Assembly (NCBI RefSeq): GCF_030936135.1
Contig: NC_082595.1
Span: 113,042,334 to 113,106,333, forward strand
Source of the DNA: Gavia stellata
Lineage: Eukaryota; Chordata; Aves; Gaviiformes; Gaviidae
Direction: 5' to 3'
DNA: 64,000 bases
Shown here: positions 50,597-62,469 of the stretch, in pieces
How positions within the stretch are numbered: position 1 is the stretch's first letter
Layout: the number at the start of each line of letters is the position of its first letter
Notes under the pieces: generated by a model
Told to the model about the DNA's origin: nothing
What the model saw: only the letters and a program-made list of their open reading frames with translations
The model's database searches: none
Made by a program: the position numbers and the translations under genes

Positions 50597-53500
50597 GTAC
50601 TGCCCGGCCGTGGCCCCCCCCGCACCCCCCGGGCGTGCTGCCTGCACGCTCTGCCCGAGCACCCGGCGGGTGGGTTTGCTCCCAGCGCGGGGAGGGCTCC
50701 CTGGTCCCCGGGGTGCTGTCGGGTGCTGCAGGGGGTCGGCGTGGAGCGTCCGTGGCCGAGGGGGATGCCAGGCAGGCGAGAGCGTTCGGTGGCCGGGCCC
50801 CACCGGCGGGGACCGCCCCGGCGCTGCGGGCAGCCAGCTGCATCGGCTCCCCGGCAGACTGGCATGGCACCGCCGGTGCCCACGTCCCCATCCATCAGGT
50901 CCCCTTGCTGTGAGCATCCCCCTCCCTCGCTGGGGCCGCAGCACCCTGCGCTGGCATGGGGCCCCTCTGCTCCCACAGCTCCCCACGTGCCGCTGGCTGT
51001 GCCCCCCGCAAGCCGGTGCTGCGGGCACGGGGCAATGAGTGAAGGATGCCGCTTTCCAGGGGATGAGCCCACCGCCCCGGGAGCCTGGCTCCCCTGCCCG
51101 GCCACGGTCACTGCCAGCCCCGGGAGGGCGAGCAGAGGGGTGGGCACACCGGCAGGCACGGTCCCCACGGAGTGCAGCCCCCCTGCCCGCAGCAAAGGCG
51201 CTCTCTCCCGCGCCGGGACCCCTCGGTGCCCCGCAGACGCTGCCGGGGTGGGGATGCTCGCCTGGCTCCGGACCAGGGCATGGCAAGCGGCGGAAGGCAC
51301 CTATGGCAGCGGGGCTGCCATGGGGACGCTGCACGGTGCCAGCCCGGCTCGGGGCCCTCCCTGTGCTGCAGGGCTCTGCCGTGGGCCGGCGGTGCCGTGC
51401 ACCGGGTGCCGCTGCCTGGGGGTGTCGAGGGGCCCCGGCGCAGGCTTGTCCTGGGCAGTGCCGGGGCCGGACGTCTCCAGCGCCCCACACAGAGCAGCCA
51501 TTGTGCTGGGCCGGCGCTGGCTGTGCCTGGCCCTGGGGTGCCCAGCATCCCTCGGCGGGGGGCTCAGCTCTGCCATGGCTGCAGCCAAGGGGCTGGGGGG
51601 GACGGGGCAGACCCCGTGCCGTGGCACAGTGAGGGACCCGGAGGGGCACGGCGATGTGCCGGAGGGCAGGGGGCTGGTGCGGCGACTGCGGGCACCCCGT
51701 GCCACGCCTGCTCCCCGTCCCCATCCCGGCAGGCTGCCTCGTAGCACCGTGCCGGCGCCACCGGCCCGCGCCAGCCAGCGAGGGCCAATTGGTAAAGGAG
51801 CTTTGGGGATTACCCGGGTCGGGTGAGCCGGGGACGCCGCCGGGTGCGACGGCACCCGCCCTGCTGCCCACGCCTGCCGCAGCGGGGGGGCTCTCCCCGC
51901 GGCCCCTGTGCTGCCAGGGCTGGGCTGGGCAGCCCCGTCCTGGATCGGGCTCCGTGCCGGGGGTGCGCCTGGGGGGGGCTCAGGGGGCTGCAGTGCCCAG
52001 GCCTGCGGGCAACCCAGGCAGGGCATCCCCCCGGCACCCCAAATCCAGCGGTTGGTGCTGGGGGGGGACCGTCAGTGCCCCGGCAGGTGGCAGGATGGGG
52101 CCCTCCAGATGTGTTGTGTGCCCAGATGTGCTGCTGCAACCAGGCAGCCGCGGGCAGGGCCAGGGTGCTGCGGAGGGTGGTTGCACCCCAGGGTGATGCA
52201 GGGGGATCCCTGCCTGCAGCAGGGCGCAGCCCAGGGCCCCCACCTGCCTGTGGGCAACGCCGTGCCCCGCATGTGGCTGTCCCAGCCCAGCTGCCTGGGG
52301 ATCAGCCCTGCTTGTAGCAGGATTAGTGCCGCAGCACCACGGGCCCCGGGGGGCCGTTCCCCGGTGGGGCAAGTCCTGTCCCCCACCGCCGCTGTCCCTG
52401 TCACCCGCAGGCAGCCCTGGTGGGAGGGACGACGATGATCATCGGCCACGTCCTGCCCGACAAGGAGACCTCGCTGCTGGACGCCTACGAGAAGTGCCGC
52501 AGCCTGGCCGACCCCAAGGTCTGCTGCGACTACGCCCTGCACATGGGCATCACTTGGTGGGCGCCCAAGGTGAGTCCGGCCACACCGGCACAGCGTGGCT
52601 CCGGCCCCCGGCACAGCGAGTGCCCGGGAGCAGCTGCTGTGGCCAGGGCTAATTCCCGGCCCCGCTGATCCCATTAGCTGCTTGCTGGGGTGGGCTGGGC
52701 TGAGCCCCCAGGCTGCCTTTTGAGCTGCCTTGATCCGGGCTCAGTGGGGCAGGGGGTCCCCGCGGGGCTGAGCCCCTTGCCGGGACGGGGAAGGTGCTGC
52801 CGCTCCACGGAGGGGACCGCGGCACCCGGGCACGGTGGTCACAGCCTGGGGGGACCCCCTCCTGCGGCACAACCCCCATGGGGTCTGGCCCCGCTCGGCG
52901 CCCGGACCCCACCCCACGGCACGCTCAGCCCCTGCAATCCCCGCCAAAGCTGCCAGAGCAGGATCAGGCCGGGCTGGAGCCGGACTGCTCCCGGCCGCGC
53001 TGCAGGGAGACCCCGGCCCCTGTGTACCCCGTGCCCCGGCCAGACCCTCCCCAGGCAGAGCAGGGGATGGATGGGGATGGAGCGGGTACCCCCTGGGGTA
53101 CATCCCAGCACCGGCACACCAGGGATCCGGCCAGCCCGGGGCCAGATCACGGCACGGCGAGCAAAATCCCCCCTGCTCCCCCCCAGCATCTGTCGCTCCC
53201 CAGATCACCCTGGGGAGCACGCACAAATCCTGTATCTCACAGCTCTGGGGGGGAGTGTCAGTCCCTGCCCCATGGTAGGGGACACCTTGCCCCACGCCTG
53301 CCCCGACGCGGGAGGGGAGGAGCGGGTCCCCTGGCTGCCTGCACACCCCGGAGCTGCCGTGTCCCCCCACACCGCGCTGACCCCCTGTCCTGGCACAGGT
53401 GAAGGCGGAGATGGAGACGCTGGTGCGGGAGAAGGGGGTGAACTCCTTCCAGATGTTCATGACCTACAAGGACCTGTACATGCTGCGGGACAGCGAGCTC

Positions 53501-56500
53501 TACCAGGTCTTCCGGGCCTGCCGCGACATCGGGGCCATCGCCCGGGTCCACGCCGAGAACGGCGAGCTGGTGGCCGAGGTGAGCGCTGGGGACGGGGGGT
53601 GCCCGGCAGCGATGGGCATCATGCACATGCATCGGGGCAGGCAGAGCCCCCCCCTTCCCTGTGTCACCCCCACCCTGACAGACCCCCTCCCATTCCCCAG
53701 GGAGCGAAAGAAGCGCTGGACCTGGGCATCACGGGGCCAGAGGGCATTGAGATCAGCCGGCCTGAAGAGGTAGGTGACTGCTGGCGTCCCCGCGTCACCG
53801 CACAGGCGGTGGCCCGGGATGCGGCCGGGATGCTCCGGGGCACCCACCTGTGCACCAATCTGTGCCATCCATGCACCCATCTGCACGCCCATCCTTGCAC
53901 CACCCACCCACCCATGGGTGCCACCGGGCCTCACCCCGCACTGTGCCCCGGCCGGGGCGTTTTGCCGTGCCATGCCACGCGTCTCACTGCCCGCTCTCTC
54001 CGCAGCTGGAAGCCGAGGCCACGCACCGCGTCATCACCATTGCCAACAGGGTGAGTGGTCCTGAGCCGAGCGGCTGAGGGTCCGTGCCAGGGTCCCCCCG
54101 AGCAAGCTGGGCGTGCGGCACATGGCCGTGCCGGACCGCGCTGGGCATCCCCCCTTGCTGCATCTGGGGCTGGGCGCCCCGGTTCCACGGGGGGGTCCCC
54201 GCGCCCCGGTAGGGGCGCGGGGACCCCCCTGTGGAGCCGGGGCGCTGCGGGGACGGTGACACTGACCCCCTCTCCGCAGACCCACTGCCCCGTCTATCTG
54301 GTGAACGTCTCCAGCATGTCCGCAGGGGACGTCGTCGCCGCTGCCAAGATGCAAGGTAGGGGGCTCGGGTGGGCCCCCCGACCCGGGGCAGGACGTGGCC
54401 CCCCGCCCCGGGCTGGGACGTGGACCCCCGTGGGGCCCGGACTCGGTGTGGGGCAGGGGGGGGGTCTGGCCCCACTGGGGCAAAGCCTCCATCTCCCCCC
54501 ACCCCAGGATCGTGGCCATGTGGTGGGAGCCCTCTGGCCCCGCCCACCCTTCCGCTGGCCCCGCCCACCCTTCCGCTGGCCCCGCCCACCCTTCCGCTGG
54601 CCACGCCCCTGTCCGCTGGCCACGCCCTCTGCAGCGGGAGCCCCTGGCTCTCCTGCCTTGTAGCTCCGCCCCCTACAGTAGAATAGCCCTTAGCTCCGCC
54701 CCTGCCTCTAGCGCCGCCCCTGCTCTTGGTACCCCGGCTCCGCCCCCTTACTCCGTAGCTCCGCCCCCTTACTCCGTAGCTCCGCCCCCTGCGGTGCGGA
54801 CTGTCTCTGCACGGGAGGCTCCTACACGCGTGGGCACACGCAGGGACACGGGGGCACGAAGGGACACGGGGACACGCAGGGACATGGGCAGAGGCGCCGG
54901 GGCACACGCGGAGGGGTGTGTACACGCAGGCGTGAGCCCGTGCGGGGCCGCAGACATGGGGGACGGAGAGGGACGGGGCACGCACCGACACAACACGCGT
55001 GGACAGGGGCACACGCGTGGACACGGACACACCCGCAGACACGGGCCATACGCAGGGTGAATGTGGGCGCCGGGGAAGGTCATGGGCTTGAAGGGACACG
55101 GACACGGGTGCGTGCAGGGCCGTGTCACGTGCAGAGGCGTGGACGTGCACGGCATGGGAGGCACGGGGCTGTGGACGTGCAGAGACACGTGGGCTCTTGC
55201 GTGGACAGGGATGCAGGCAGGAACAGACACACGGGCACAGGAGCACGTGTGTGCATGTGGGGACGTGCCCTCGGACATGCGTGACACAGGTGGGCCCACA
55301 GCCACCGGGCACCCGCATCTCTGTTCGCACAGACACGGGACACAGGCGTGAGCACACATGCACACAGGGGCACACGTGTGGACACGGGGCTCATGCCCAG
55401 ACGGAGGCACACGCATGCCCCTTGCACACTTGCCCGTGCACACCCCTCCCTTGCACACCCACCCCGCTGCCCCCAGCCCCACGCGTGTGCCTCTGCCCCG
55501 GCAGGGAAGGTGGTGTACGCGGAGACGACCACGGCGCATGCCACACTCACCGGGCTGCACTACTACCACCAGGACTGGTTCCACGCCGCCGCCTACGTCA
55601 CCGTGCCGCCGCTGCGCCTGGACACCAACACCTCTGCCTACCTCATGAGCCTGCTCGCCAAGTGAGGCACCCCAGGCACCCCGCGCCCTGGGCACCCCTC
55701 CCTGCGGGCCGGGCACCCCCTTCCCAGCTGCCACGCTTGCCGGTTCTCTCTCGGCATCCCTGGTGTCCGGCATGCCCAGGCGTCCTGCTCCCGGGTGCCA
55801 CGCCATCCGGCCGCCCTGTCACCCCAGCACCAGGCGTTCCTGGCACCCTGCTCCCCAGGCACCCTGCTCCCCTGGTGCTGTGCTCTCCAGACACCCCATC
55901 CTTTGGGCACCCCCCTCCTTGGGCTAGCCCCCAGGCACCCCAAGTCCCCTGCACCTCACTTCTTGAGCACCGGGCTCTCTGGGCGCCTCACTTCCCAGAC
56001 ACTGTGCTCCCTCGGGGCCTCGCTCTGTGGGTGCTGCGCTTTCCGAGCACTCGCTGAGCACCTGGGATGCTGGGTGCCCCACTCCCCAGGCACCCCACTG
56101 CACAGGTGCCCCACTCCCTGGGCACCCCTGCTCCCTAGGTGCCGAGCTCCCTGGGCACCTCACTGCATGGGTGCTCCGTTCCCTGGACACACTGTCCCTC
56201 TTGGCGCTGAGCTCCCCGGGCGCTGAGCTCCCCGGGTACCCCACTGTGTGGGTGTCCCACTCCCCAGGCACCGAGCTCCCCAAGCGCCGAGCTCCCCGAG
56301 CTCCCCACTGCATGGATGCCCCATTCCCTGGGCACTCTGCTCCCCGGGCACCCCGCTCTCGAGGCACTGAGCTCCTCGGGCACCCCGCTGCGTGGATGCC
56401 CCGCTCCCCAGGCACCCTGCTCCCTGGGTGCTGAGCTCCCTGGGCACCCCACTGCATGGGCGCTGAGGTCCCCAGGCACCCGTCCCTGTGGCCGAGCCGC

Positions 56501-59500
56501 CCCGGCCGTGCCATCAGCAGCGCTGCCCCGTCCTCCCGCAGCGACACGCTGAACATCGTGGCCTCCGACCACCGGCCCTTCAGCACCAAGCAGAAAGCCA
56601 TGGGCAAGGAGGACTTCACCAAGATCCCCCACGGCGTCAGCGGCGTGCAGGACCGCATGAACATCATCTGGGAGCGAGGCGTGGTACGGGGTCCCGCACC
56701 CCTCCCCTGCCCACAGGCACCCCCGGGAGAGCTGGCCCCAGCTTTGGGGCGGGAGGGCGCTTTCCCCGGGTCCCACGGGACGTCCCGTGAGGGGGTTTGC
56801 CCTTCGGCATGGGGGCGGGCGAGGTGCTTCCCGGTGCAACCCGGTGGGTGCCAGCAAGGGGCACAGCCCCAGCAGCACCCCCGCGGTGTTGGGGGGGTTT
56901 GGGGGGGCAGCACAGGGCGCGAGGGACGGGGTGCAGGCAGCTGGGCAGCGCTGTGGGGCTGGGGCGGGATGCAGCCCGGCACATCCTCGACCCCCGGCTC
57001 CGGCGGCAGGTCGGGGGCAAGATGGATGAGAACCGCTTCGTGGCCGTGACCAGCTCCAACGCCGCCAAGATCCACAACCTGTACCCCCGCAAGGGACGGA
57101 TCATCCCCGGGGCTGATGCCGACGTCGTGGTCTGGGACCCCGAAGCCACCAAGTAGGTGCAGCCGGAGGGGGGCAAGGGAGGGGGCTTCCCGTGCCGCTG
57201 GGTGCCCGCTCACCGCCCCGTCCCCCCACCCAGGACCATCTCGGCCAGCACCCAGGTGCAGGGGGGGGACATCAACCTGTACGAGAACATGCGGTGCCAC
57301 GGGGTGCCCCTGGTCACCATCAGCCGCGGGCGCGTGGTCTACGAGAACGGTGTCTTCATGTGCGCCGAGGGCACCGGCAAGTTCTGCCCACTCCGCTCCT
57401 TCCCAGACTCCGTCTACAAGAAGCTGGTGCAGCGGGAGAAGGTACGGGGGTGGCGGGCGCCGCGCCGGTGCTGTGCCGCGGTGTGGGCCAGGGCTGCGCC
57501 GTGTCTGGCTCCCGGCTGCTGGAGGGGGCAAGGGAGACAGTGGCCGCGGTGGTGCCAGCAGTGTGGGTCAAAGCTGCCGGTGCTGGGAGGACAGATCTGT
57601 GCCGCCTAGTGCCATGCTGCCCCGGTGCCACACCGTGCCGCGGTCGGTACCACCCTGGAGCATCGCGCGGCGGGAGCGCAGCGTGCCTCGTGCCGGGGAC
57701 GGGGGAGGATGGCAGCAGCAGCGCCTGGCCGGGGGCAAGCGCCGGTGGTGGGGTCCCTGCGGGTGGGCACACGATGGAGGACCCCCCCAGCTCCTGCCCT
57801 TCCCTGGGCCCTTACCCGGTTGCCGGCGGTGCGGAGGGTTTGGGGACGGTCGCACTGCTGTGGCTGGCAGTCGTCCTGACACGTGTGCGAGCGCGTGCCA
57901 AGCGTCGGGGCCCCCTGCGTCCCGCCGTCCCGGGCTCCCTGCCCTTGGCCGGGTCCCCCCTCTGCAGCCCCCCGAGGCGGCCTCACAGCTGACGGTGACC
58001 CCACGTGCGCCGGGGCCGGGACGCGTGGCTGGGACAGGAGGGGACCCCGGGGCATGTGCCCCCCTGGGCCGCAGGGCAGCTCTCGCCCATGTGGGGCTGC
58101 AGAAGCCCCTCTCCTCCTCTCTGCCCCCCCCCCGGTGCCACCGTCCTGCGGCGCTGGCCCGGCACCCCATTGCTGACCCGCTGTGGCGAGGGGCACGGCC
58201 ACCACCCCGCCGTCCCCCTCTGCCCTCGCGGGTCCCCAGGGCTGTCCCGGCACGGCACCCAGGAGCTCTGGCAGACCCTGGCACCGGGGACCCCTCCGTG
58301 CCCTCCGCGCCTTTCGCCAGCCCCTGCCCGGCCGTGGGGGATGCGCTGGGGGGCTCGACATGGTGCCGATGCTGCGAGGGAAGGGGCCGGACGGGGGGCC
58401 CCGGCACCGTCCCGGGGAGCTGGGAGCCGCTGCCCAGCGCCGGGATGCCCGGCTGGAGCCGTGTGCGGCCGGGGGGCTGCGGGACAGGGTCCTGCCGCTG
58501 CGTCTGCACGGGGCATCGCCTGCCTGCTCTGGCTGCTCTGAGCGCTCGCCTGCGCCTCGCTGCGGGGGGGTCGCTTGGCATCACCCAGGGGACGGGGGCG
58601 AGGGGCTGCGCCGCCGGGGTCACCCGCCTCGCTCTGCCCCGGCACCTCCTGCACCGGGAGCCCCGCAGCCGGGCCAGCATCCCGCTCGGTGCCTCTCCTC
58701 CCCGGCTGTCCCCCTCCCCACACCGCAGCCCCCTCCCCAGCCGCAGCATGCCCTGGCCCCCTTCCTTCCCCCCCGCACCCTGCTGATCCACATCCCGCTG
58801 TAAGGCAGTGGCACCCCTAACCCCGCTCGCACCGCAGGGCACCCCCGCGCTCCCCCCAGGCCCCGGCCGCAGCCCCCCGCCCGCCGCGGCGCGGTGCCGC
58901 CCGGGCTGATGCTCTCTCTGCTTTTCTTTCCCTTCGGCAGAGTTTAAAGCTGCGGGGTGTGGATCGCACCCCGTACCTGGGGGACGTGGCCGTGGTTGTG
59001 CATGCCGGGAAAAAAGAGACGGGGACACCCCTGGCCGATACGCCCACCCGGCCCGCCACGCGACACGGGGGCATGAGGGACCTCCACGAGTCCAGCTTCA
59101 GCCTGTCCGGTAAGAGCGGGGCCGCAGCGAGGGTCCCGGCAGCCCCCGCCCCGCATGCAGCCCCGCCTGGGGCTCGCCGGCAGCCCCGTACCCGGCAGCT
59201 CTCCGGCACCGGCCGGGCGCTCACCACCCCAGGGTGCCCCCCCCTTCTCCCGGGCAGGCGGCCGCACTGCCCCGGTGCTCCCGCAGCAGATTAGGGAGCC
59301 GACCCCTTCCCCAGCCCCACAGCCCCGCCGGCCCTCGCCCGTCCCTCCATGCACCGTCCGTCGCGTGGCTGCGCCTGGTGGGGGTCCGTGCCGGGCAGGG
59401 GGCGGCCGTGGGGCCGGGGCGGGCAGGACTGAACCGGCGCATGCGTTGTGTTTGGCCCCGGCGAGAGCCTTTGTCCCCGGGAGTGGGACCGGAGGGATGG

Positions 59501-60103
59501 GGAGCATCCCCACGGCTTCGGTGGGCACGCGCCGTCGCTTCCCGCAGCTGCCACGGCGCTGCCCTGTGCCAGACAGGACGGAGGCGCGTGGTGTGCTCGG
59601 GCGGGAGTGGGGCCGGTCGCATCCTGCTCCCTCAGCCACGATGCTCCGTGCTGCCTGTGCGCGCCGTGGCTCAGTGCTGGCCGTGCCGGGGTTGGCAGCC
59701 TCGGGCGATGCTCCCTGCCGGCACCCCGCTCGGTGCTCCCGGCGGGGCCACGGCCACTCTGACCCCCGGCGTGGGACGCTGGGGCCTGGGGGGTTGCGAG
59801 CGTCAGTCCCAGCGCAGCCGGTGCTGCACGAGGCACCGGCGCTCCGGCGCGCGTGTGGCACAGCCGCAGTGGCAACGGGACTGTGGGGGAGCCGGGGGGA
59901 CACGGAGCACCCGCTGTCCCCAGGGTGCCGGCGGAGGGCTGGGGGTGCCGGGGTGGCCGTCGGGCTCTCGCCCCAGCGCCGGTGGCCCTGACGCCTGTCC
60001 GTCCCTCTGTCCGGCAGGTTCTCAGATCGATGACCACGTTCCAAAGCGAGCTTCGGCCCGGATTCTCGCTCCCCCCGGAGGCCGGTCGAGCGGCATTTGG
60101 TAG
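50336..60103 (+). CDS. DPYSL5: Dihydropyrimidinase-like 5 (collapsin response mediator protein 5)
   Basis: Cytosolic phosphoprotein of developing neurons that acts in semaphorin signalling and in control of microtubules, dendrites and growth cones; forms tetramers with other CRMPs. Twelve coding exons join in frame: 50336-50596, 52411-52569, 53399-53578, 53701-53769, 54006-54050, 54280-54355, 55505-55661, 56542-56683, 57010-57152, 57234-57441, 58941-59109, 60018-60103. They give 564 residues, the human length, from [15 protein letters not shown] to RSSGIW. It has the amidohydrolase fold of dihydropyrimidinase, but the metal-binding HxH is SxH (DTSTH, Ser66), while the Lys of TYKD (164) remains, so no hydrolase activity is expected. 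All donors are GT. DPYSL1-4 are excluded by the CRMP5-specific N-terminus and C-terminus. Confidence 0.97.
50597..52410. other. DPYSL5 intron 2
   Basis: GC-rich, nothing recognised. Introns 3 (52570-53398), 11 (57442-58940) and 12 (59110-60017) are likewise without recognisable genes or repeats. Confidence 0.6.
52411..52569 (+). CDS. DPYSL5: DPYSL5 exon 3
   Basis: 53 codons, residues 88-140, [18 protein letters not shown] to GITWWAPK; acceptor CACCCGCAG, donor GTGAGT. Confidence 0.97.
53399..53578 (+). CDS. DPYSL5: DPYSL5 exon 4
   Basis: 60 codons, residues 141-200, with [10 protein letters not shown] (position of the carbamylated Lys in active hydrolases) and [12 protein letters not shown]. 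Confidence 0.97.
53701..53769 (+). CDS. DPYSL5: DPYSL5 exon 5
   Basis: 23 codons, residues 201-223, [20 protein letters not shown]; donor GTAGGT. Confidence 0.97.
54006..54050 (+). CDS. DPYSL5: DPYSL5 exon 6
   Basis: 15 codons, [15 protein letters not shown]; acceptor TCTCCGCAG, donor GTGAGT. Confidence 0.96.
54280..54355 (+). CDS. DPYSL5: DPYSL5 exon 7
   Basis: Residues 239-264 (last codon split), [17 protein letters not shown] to AAAKMQ; donor GTAGGG. Confidence 0.96.
54356..55504. repeat. Simple-sequence region in DPYSL5 intron 7
   Basis: A 22-bp repeat (CCCTTCCGCTGGCCCCGCCC, three to four copies, about 54538-54605) is followed by GCTCCGCCCCCTTACTCCGT repeats (54660-54792) and a long degenerate GGGACACG / CACACGC stretch (54825-55400). 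Confidence 0.75.
55505..55661 (+). CDS. DPYSL5: DPYSL5 exon 8
   Basis: [20 protein letters not shown] to LMSLLA, phase 2 at donor GTGAGG. The 15-bp minisatellite begins right after the donor. Confidence 0.97.
55665..56485. repeat. 15-bp minisatellite (DPYSL5 intron 8)
   Basis: About 54 diverged units of GGGCACCCTGCTCCC and relatives (GGCACCCCACTGCATGGGTG, GGGCACCGAGCTCCC). Confidence 0.9.
56542..56683 (+). CDS. DPYSL5: DPYSL5 exon 9
   Basis: [19 protein letters not shown] to IIWERGV; SDHRPF is the conserved amidohydrolase Asp segment. Donor GTACGG, phase 0. Confidence 0.97.
57010..57152 (+). CDS. DPYSL5: DPYSL5 exon 10
   Basis: [20 protein letters not shown], then [20 protein letters not shown]; the acceptor CGGCGGCAG is purine-rich but phase and homology fix it. 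Confidence 0.96.
57234..57441 (+). CDS. DPYSL5: DPYSL5 exon 11
   Basis: [20 protein letters not shown] to KLVQREK, residues 411-480; the end of the barrel and small beta domain. Donor GTACGG. Confidence 0.97.
58941..59109 (+). CDS. DPYSL5: DPYSL5 exon 12
   Basis: [20 protein letters not shown] to HESSFSLS, the start of the C-terminal regulatory tail; acceptor CCCTTCGGCAG. Confidence 0.96.
60018..60103 (+). CDS. DPYSL5: DPYSL5 exon 13, coding end
   Basis: [20 protein letters not shown] to SGIW and TAG at 60101; the basic, Ser-rich CRMP5 tail. Confidence 0.97.
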
Positions 60104-60559
60104 AGCCGGGGACCTGTCCCCCAACTGAGGACCAGGCGCCGGCCCCACGCCGTCCCCCCCGGGACCCCGGCTCCGGCGGGGCTCCCCTCGCAGCGGGGGG
60201 GCCCTGCCTGGCCCCCGGCTCGCCCGCGGGGCCGTGCCGGCGGCGTCAGCCGGCAGCCGTGCGCGGGGGCCGGGGGGCCGCGGCCTGGCCGGCGGGAGGG
60301 GACGGGGGCAGCGGGTGGGCCTGCCCCCCCCTTTTCTGTTTGCACGTTGGGTTTGGATCAGTGAATTTTTGACTTGTTTGTGCATCACGTGGAAATACTC
60401 CGAAGTGGTTTGTGTCACTAGCGTTAGGGGAGAAGCAGGGACCCCCACCCCCTCCGCCCTTCCCACCCCCGGGCTGCCCCCCACCCCTGCTCCCCCTCCC
60501 GCCCCCCCTCCTCTCCCGCCCCGGCCCCACACGGGACGCGTCAGCCCTTCCCACGCCCC

Positions 60560-60880
60560 GGCGGCGAGCGGTGTCGCACACACGAGCGCGGCGACGGCAG
60601 CCGCCCGCCGGCACGCAGGCGTGCATCTCTCCGTGCGAAGTGCCGGCAGGCTCCTCACCGCCCCGCGTGTGCGCACACGCATGCGTCGCACCCCGCGTGG
60701 TCTCAGCGAGGTGCCCACGGCACGCGCGTGCACGCCGGCGCACACCCCTCCATGCACGGTGCCGGCAGGCACACGTTGCGCCGCGCGTGGTCCCAGCGAG
60801 ACGTTCGCCGCACACGCGCGTGCAGCCGCGAACCCCTCGCAGGTGTCTGCACCCGTGCATGCGCCCGCGCGACGGCGGCC
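60560..60880. repeat. Diverged CACGCG-rich repeat in DPYSL5 3'UTR
   Basis: Blocks recur about every 90-120 bp: GTGCCGGCAGG at about 60640 and 60759, and CGCGTGGTCTCAGCGAG / CGCGTGGTCCCAGCGAG at about 60692 and 60785. Alternating purine-pyrimidine runs (Z-DNA-prone). Confidence 0.6.
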
Positions 60881-61255
60881 GCCTCTTTCACGCCCCGCCG
60901 GGAGCACCCCTCGCCCCTGCCCCGCCGCGAGGGCTGACGGCGATGCTCCTGCGCCCGCGGCGGGAGCCGGTGGGGTGCGGGTCCGGGTGCGCGTGGCCCC
61001 GGCAGAGCGGGGTCCCCGTCCCCCCGCCCCCCAGCCACGCACTGGTGCTACGCGGCGGGCGCCCCTCGCTCCCCCCCCGCCGTCCCCCGGGGTCGTGTCA
61101 GATGTGATGAGTTGTTCCTTGTGCACTTGTCCCCTAGGTGGTCCCTGTAGGTGTGGGGGGGCCGGGGGGGCGCAGCCCGGCGCGGGGGCCCTGCCCGCCC
61201 CCGGGTAGTTGCATATTGGCCGTTTTAGGAACCCGCGGTACGTTTCTGTTTGCTC

Positions 61256-61261
61256 ATTAAA
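61256..61261 (+). promoter_or_regulatory. DPYSL5: DPYSL5 polyadenylation signal
   Basis: ATTAAA in TTTGCTCATTAAAGACCG, the common variant signal; cleavage is expected about 61275-61285. Confidence 0.7.
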
Positions 61262-61289
61262 GACCGTTCTCACAGCGCTCGGCCTCGAC

Positions 61290-62090
61290 GCCTGCTTGGG
61301 GGGGGATGGCGGGGGGTCCGGGCTGGGGGGGGGTCCGGCCGGCCGTCAGCCCCCCACCGCGCTGCCCCTCGGGAGGGTGTCCCCGGCCGGGGCAGGGCTC
61401 CCAGGGCGGGGGGCTCACACCCCCCCCCGAGCGCGGCTGGGTGCTGGGGGGCAGGTGCGCGGACACGCGTGTGCGAGGGCACACGTGTGCGGGCACAGAC
61501 GTGTCGGCTCAGCCCCAATCCCTGTGGGATGCCCCGGGGCTGAGCCGCTGGCACGCGGGCCGCCACGGCGGCACCGGATCCGGCCTGCGGCCACCGGGCC
61601 GTGTCCCCACGGCTGCGGCACCGGGGGCGAGCGGGACCCAGGAGGATGCTGGGAGCGTCCACGGCCATGCCGCGGGGACGTGGGGACGCATGGGGACACG
61701 GAGCCGGCCCAGGGCACCCCGGCAGCACCGCCGCAGGCGGCCATGCCGGTCACGCACCTCCGCAGCGGGAGGGCGAGGGCACACGCGTGTGGCCGCGTGT
61801 GCCGCTCGGTTGCAGGAACGCACCCATGGGTGCAGGGGGGCTGCAAGGCGGGGATGGGGCGGCGGTGGGATTTTGGGGGGCTGTAGGACAGGGATGGGGC
61901 GCAGGGGGGGTGCGAGGGGTGTGGGGAAGAGGGGGACGCGCAGGGTCCGGGGAGGGGGGGACGCTGCACCGGTCCCATCATCTCAGGGGTCCCGGGGGGT
62001 CCCGGGGGGGTCCTGGGAGCCGCGGGGGTCTCTTAGGGGTGTCACGGGGGTCCGGGGGGCTCAGCGGGCCCCCGGGCTACAGGGAGGGTC
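61290..62090. other. Intergenic sequence after DPYSL5
   Basis: GC-rich with short CACGTGTGCG runs (61455-61505); no gene seen. Confidence 0.5.
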
Positions 62091-62335
62091 CCGAACGTCG
62101 CAGGGGACTCTCGGGCTCGGGGGCTCCGGGGGGCGGTCCCGGGGGGGTCCCGGGGGGGTCCCGGGCTCCCGGCGGTGCGGAGGCCGCCGCCGCCCGCCCC
62201 CAGGGGGCGCTGTGGGGGAGGCGGGGCCGCGGCCGGCGTTGCCAGGGCGCCGGGAGGGGGCGTGTCCCCCGCCCGGTTGCCATGGCGGCGGAGGGCGGGG
62301 CGGAGCAGGGGCCGGTCCCGCCCGCGGGGAGGGGA

Positions 62336-62370
<35 letters not shown>

Positions 62371-62469
62371 ATGCGCGGGCGGCCCGTGCGGTCCCGGCCC
62401 GGTCCCGGCGAGCCCGGCGCGGTGCGGAGGGAGCGGAGCGGCGGCCGCAGCGGCCGCGGCCCGAGCGCG
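62090..62469 (+). promoter_or_regulatory. CpG island with first exon of the next gene (MAPRE3 by human gene order)
   Basis: YY1-like GCCATGGCGG at 62279-62288, NRF1 palindrome GCGCATGCGC at 62367-62376, GC boxes and a strong donor GCGCG|GTGAGT at 62470. No long coding frame of known type, so the exon is probably non-coding. The gene identity is inference from synteny. Confidence 0.45.
62336..62370. repeat. (GGC)n trinucleotide repeat
   Basis: About 11 uninterrupted GGC triplets inside the CpG island, directly before the NRF1 site. Confidence 0.95.

Larger units (their letters stand above)
60104..61285 (+). other. DPYSL5: DPYSL5 3'UTR
   Basis: From the TAG to just past ATTAAA at 61256. An AT-richer, conserved-looking stretch lies at 60345-60435 (TTGACTTGTTTGTGCATCAC). 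It contains a CA/CG-rich repeat and one miR-29 8-mer match (61043-61050). A longer form using a later site cannot be excluded. Confidence 0.7.
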
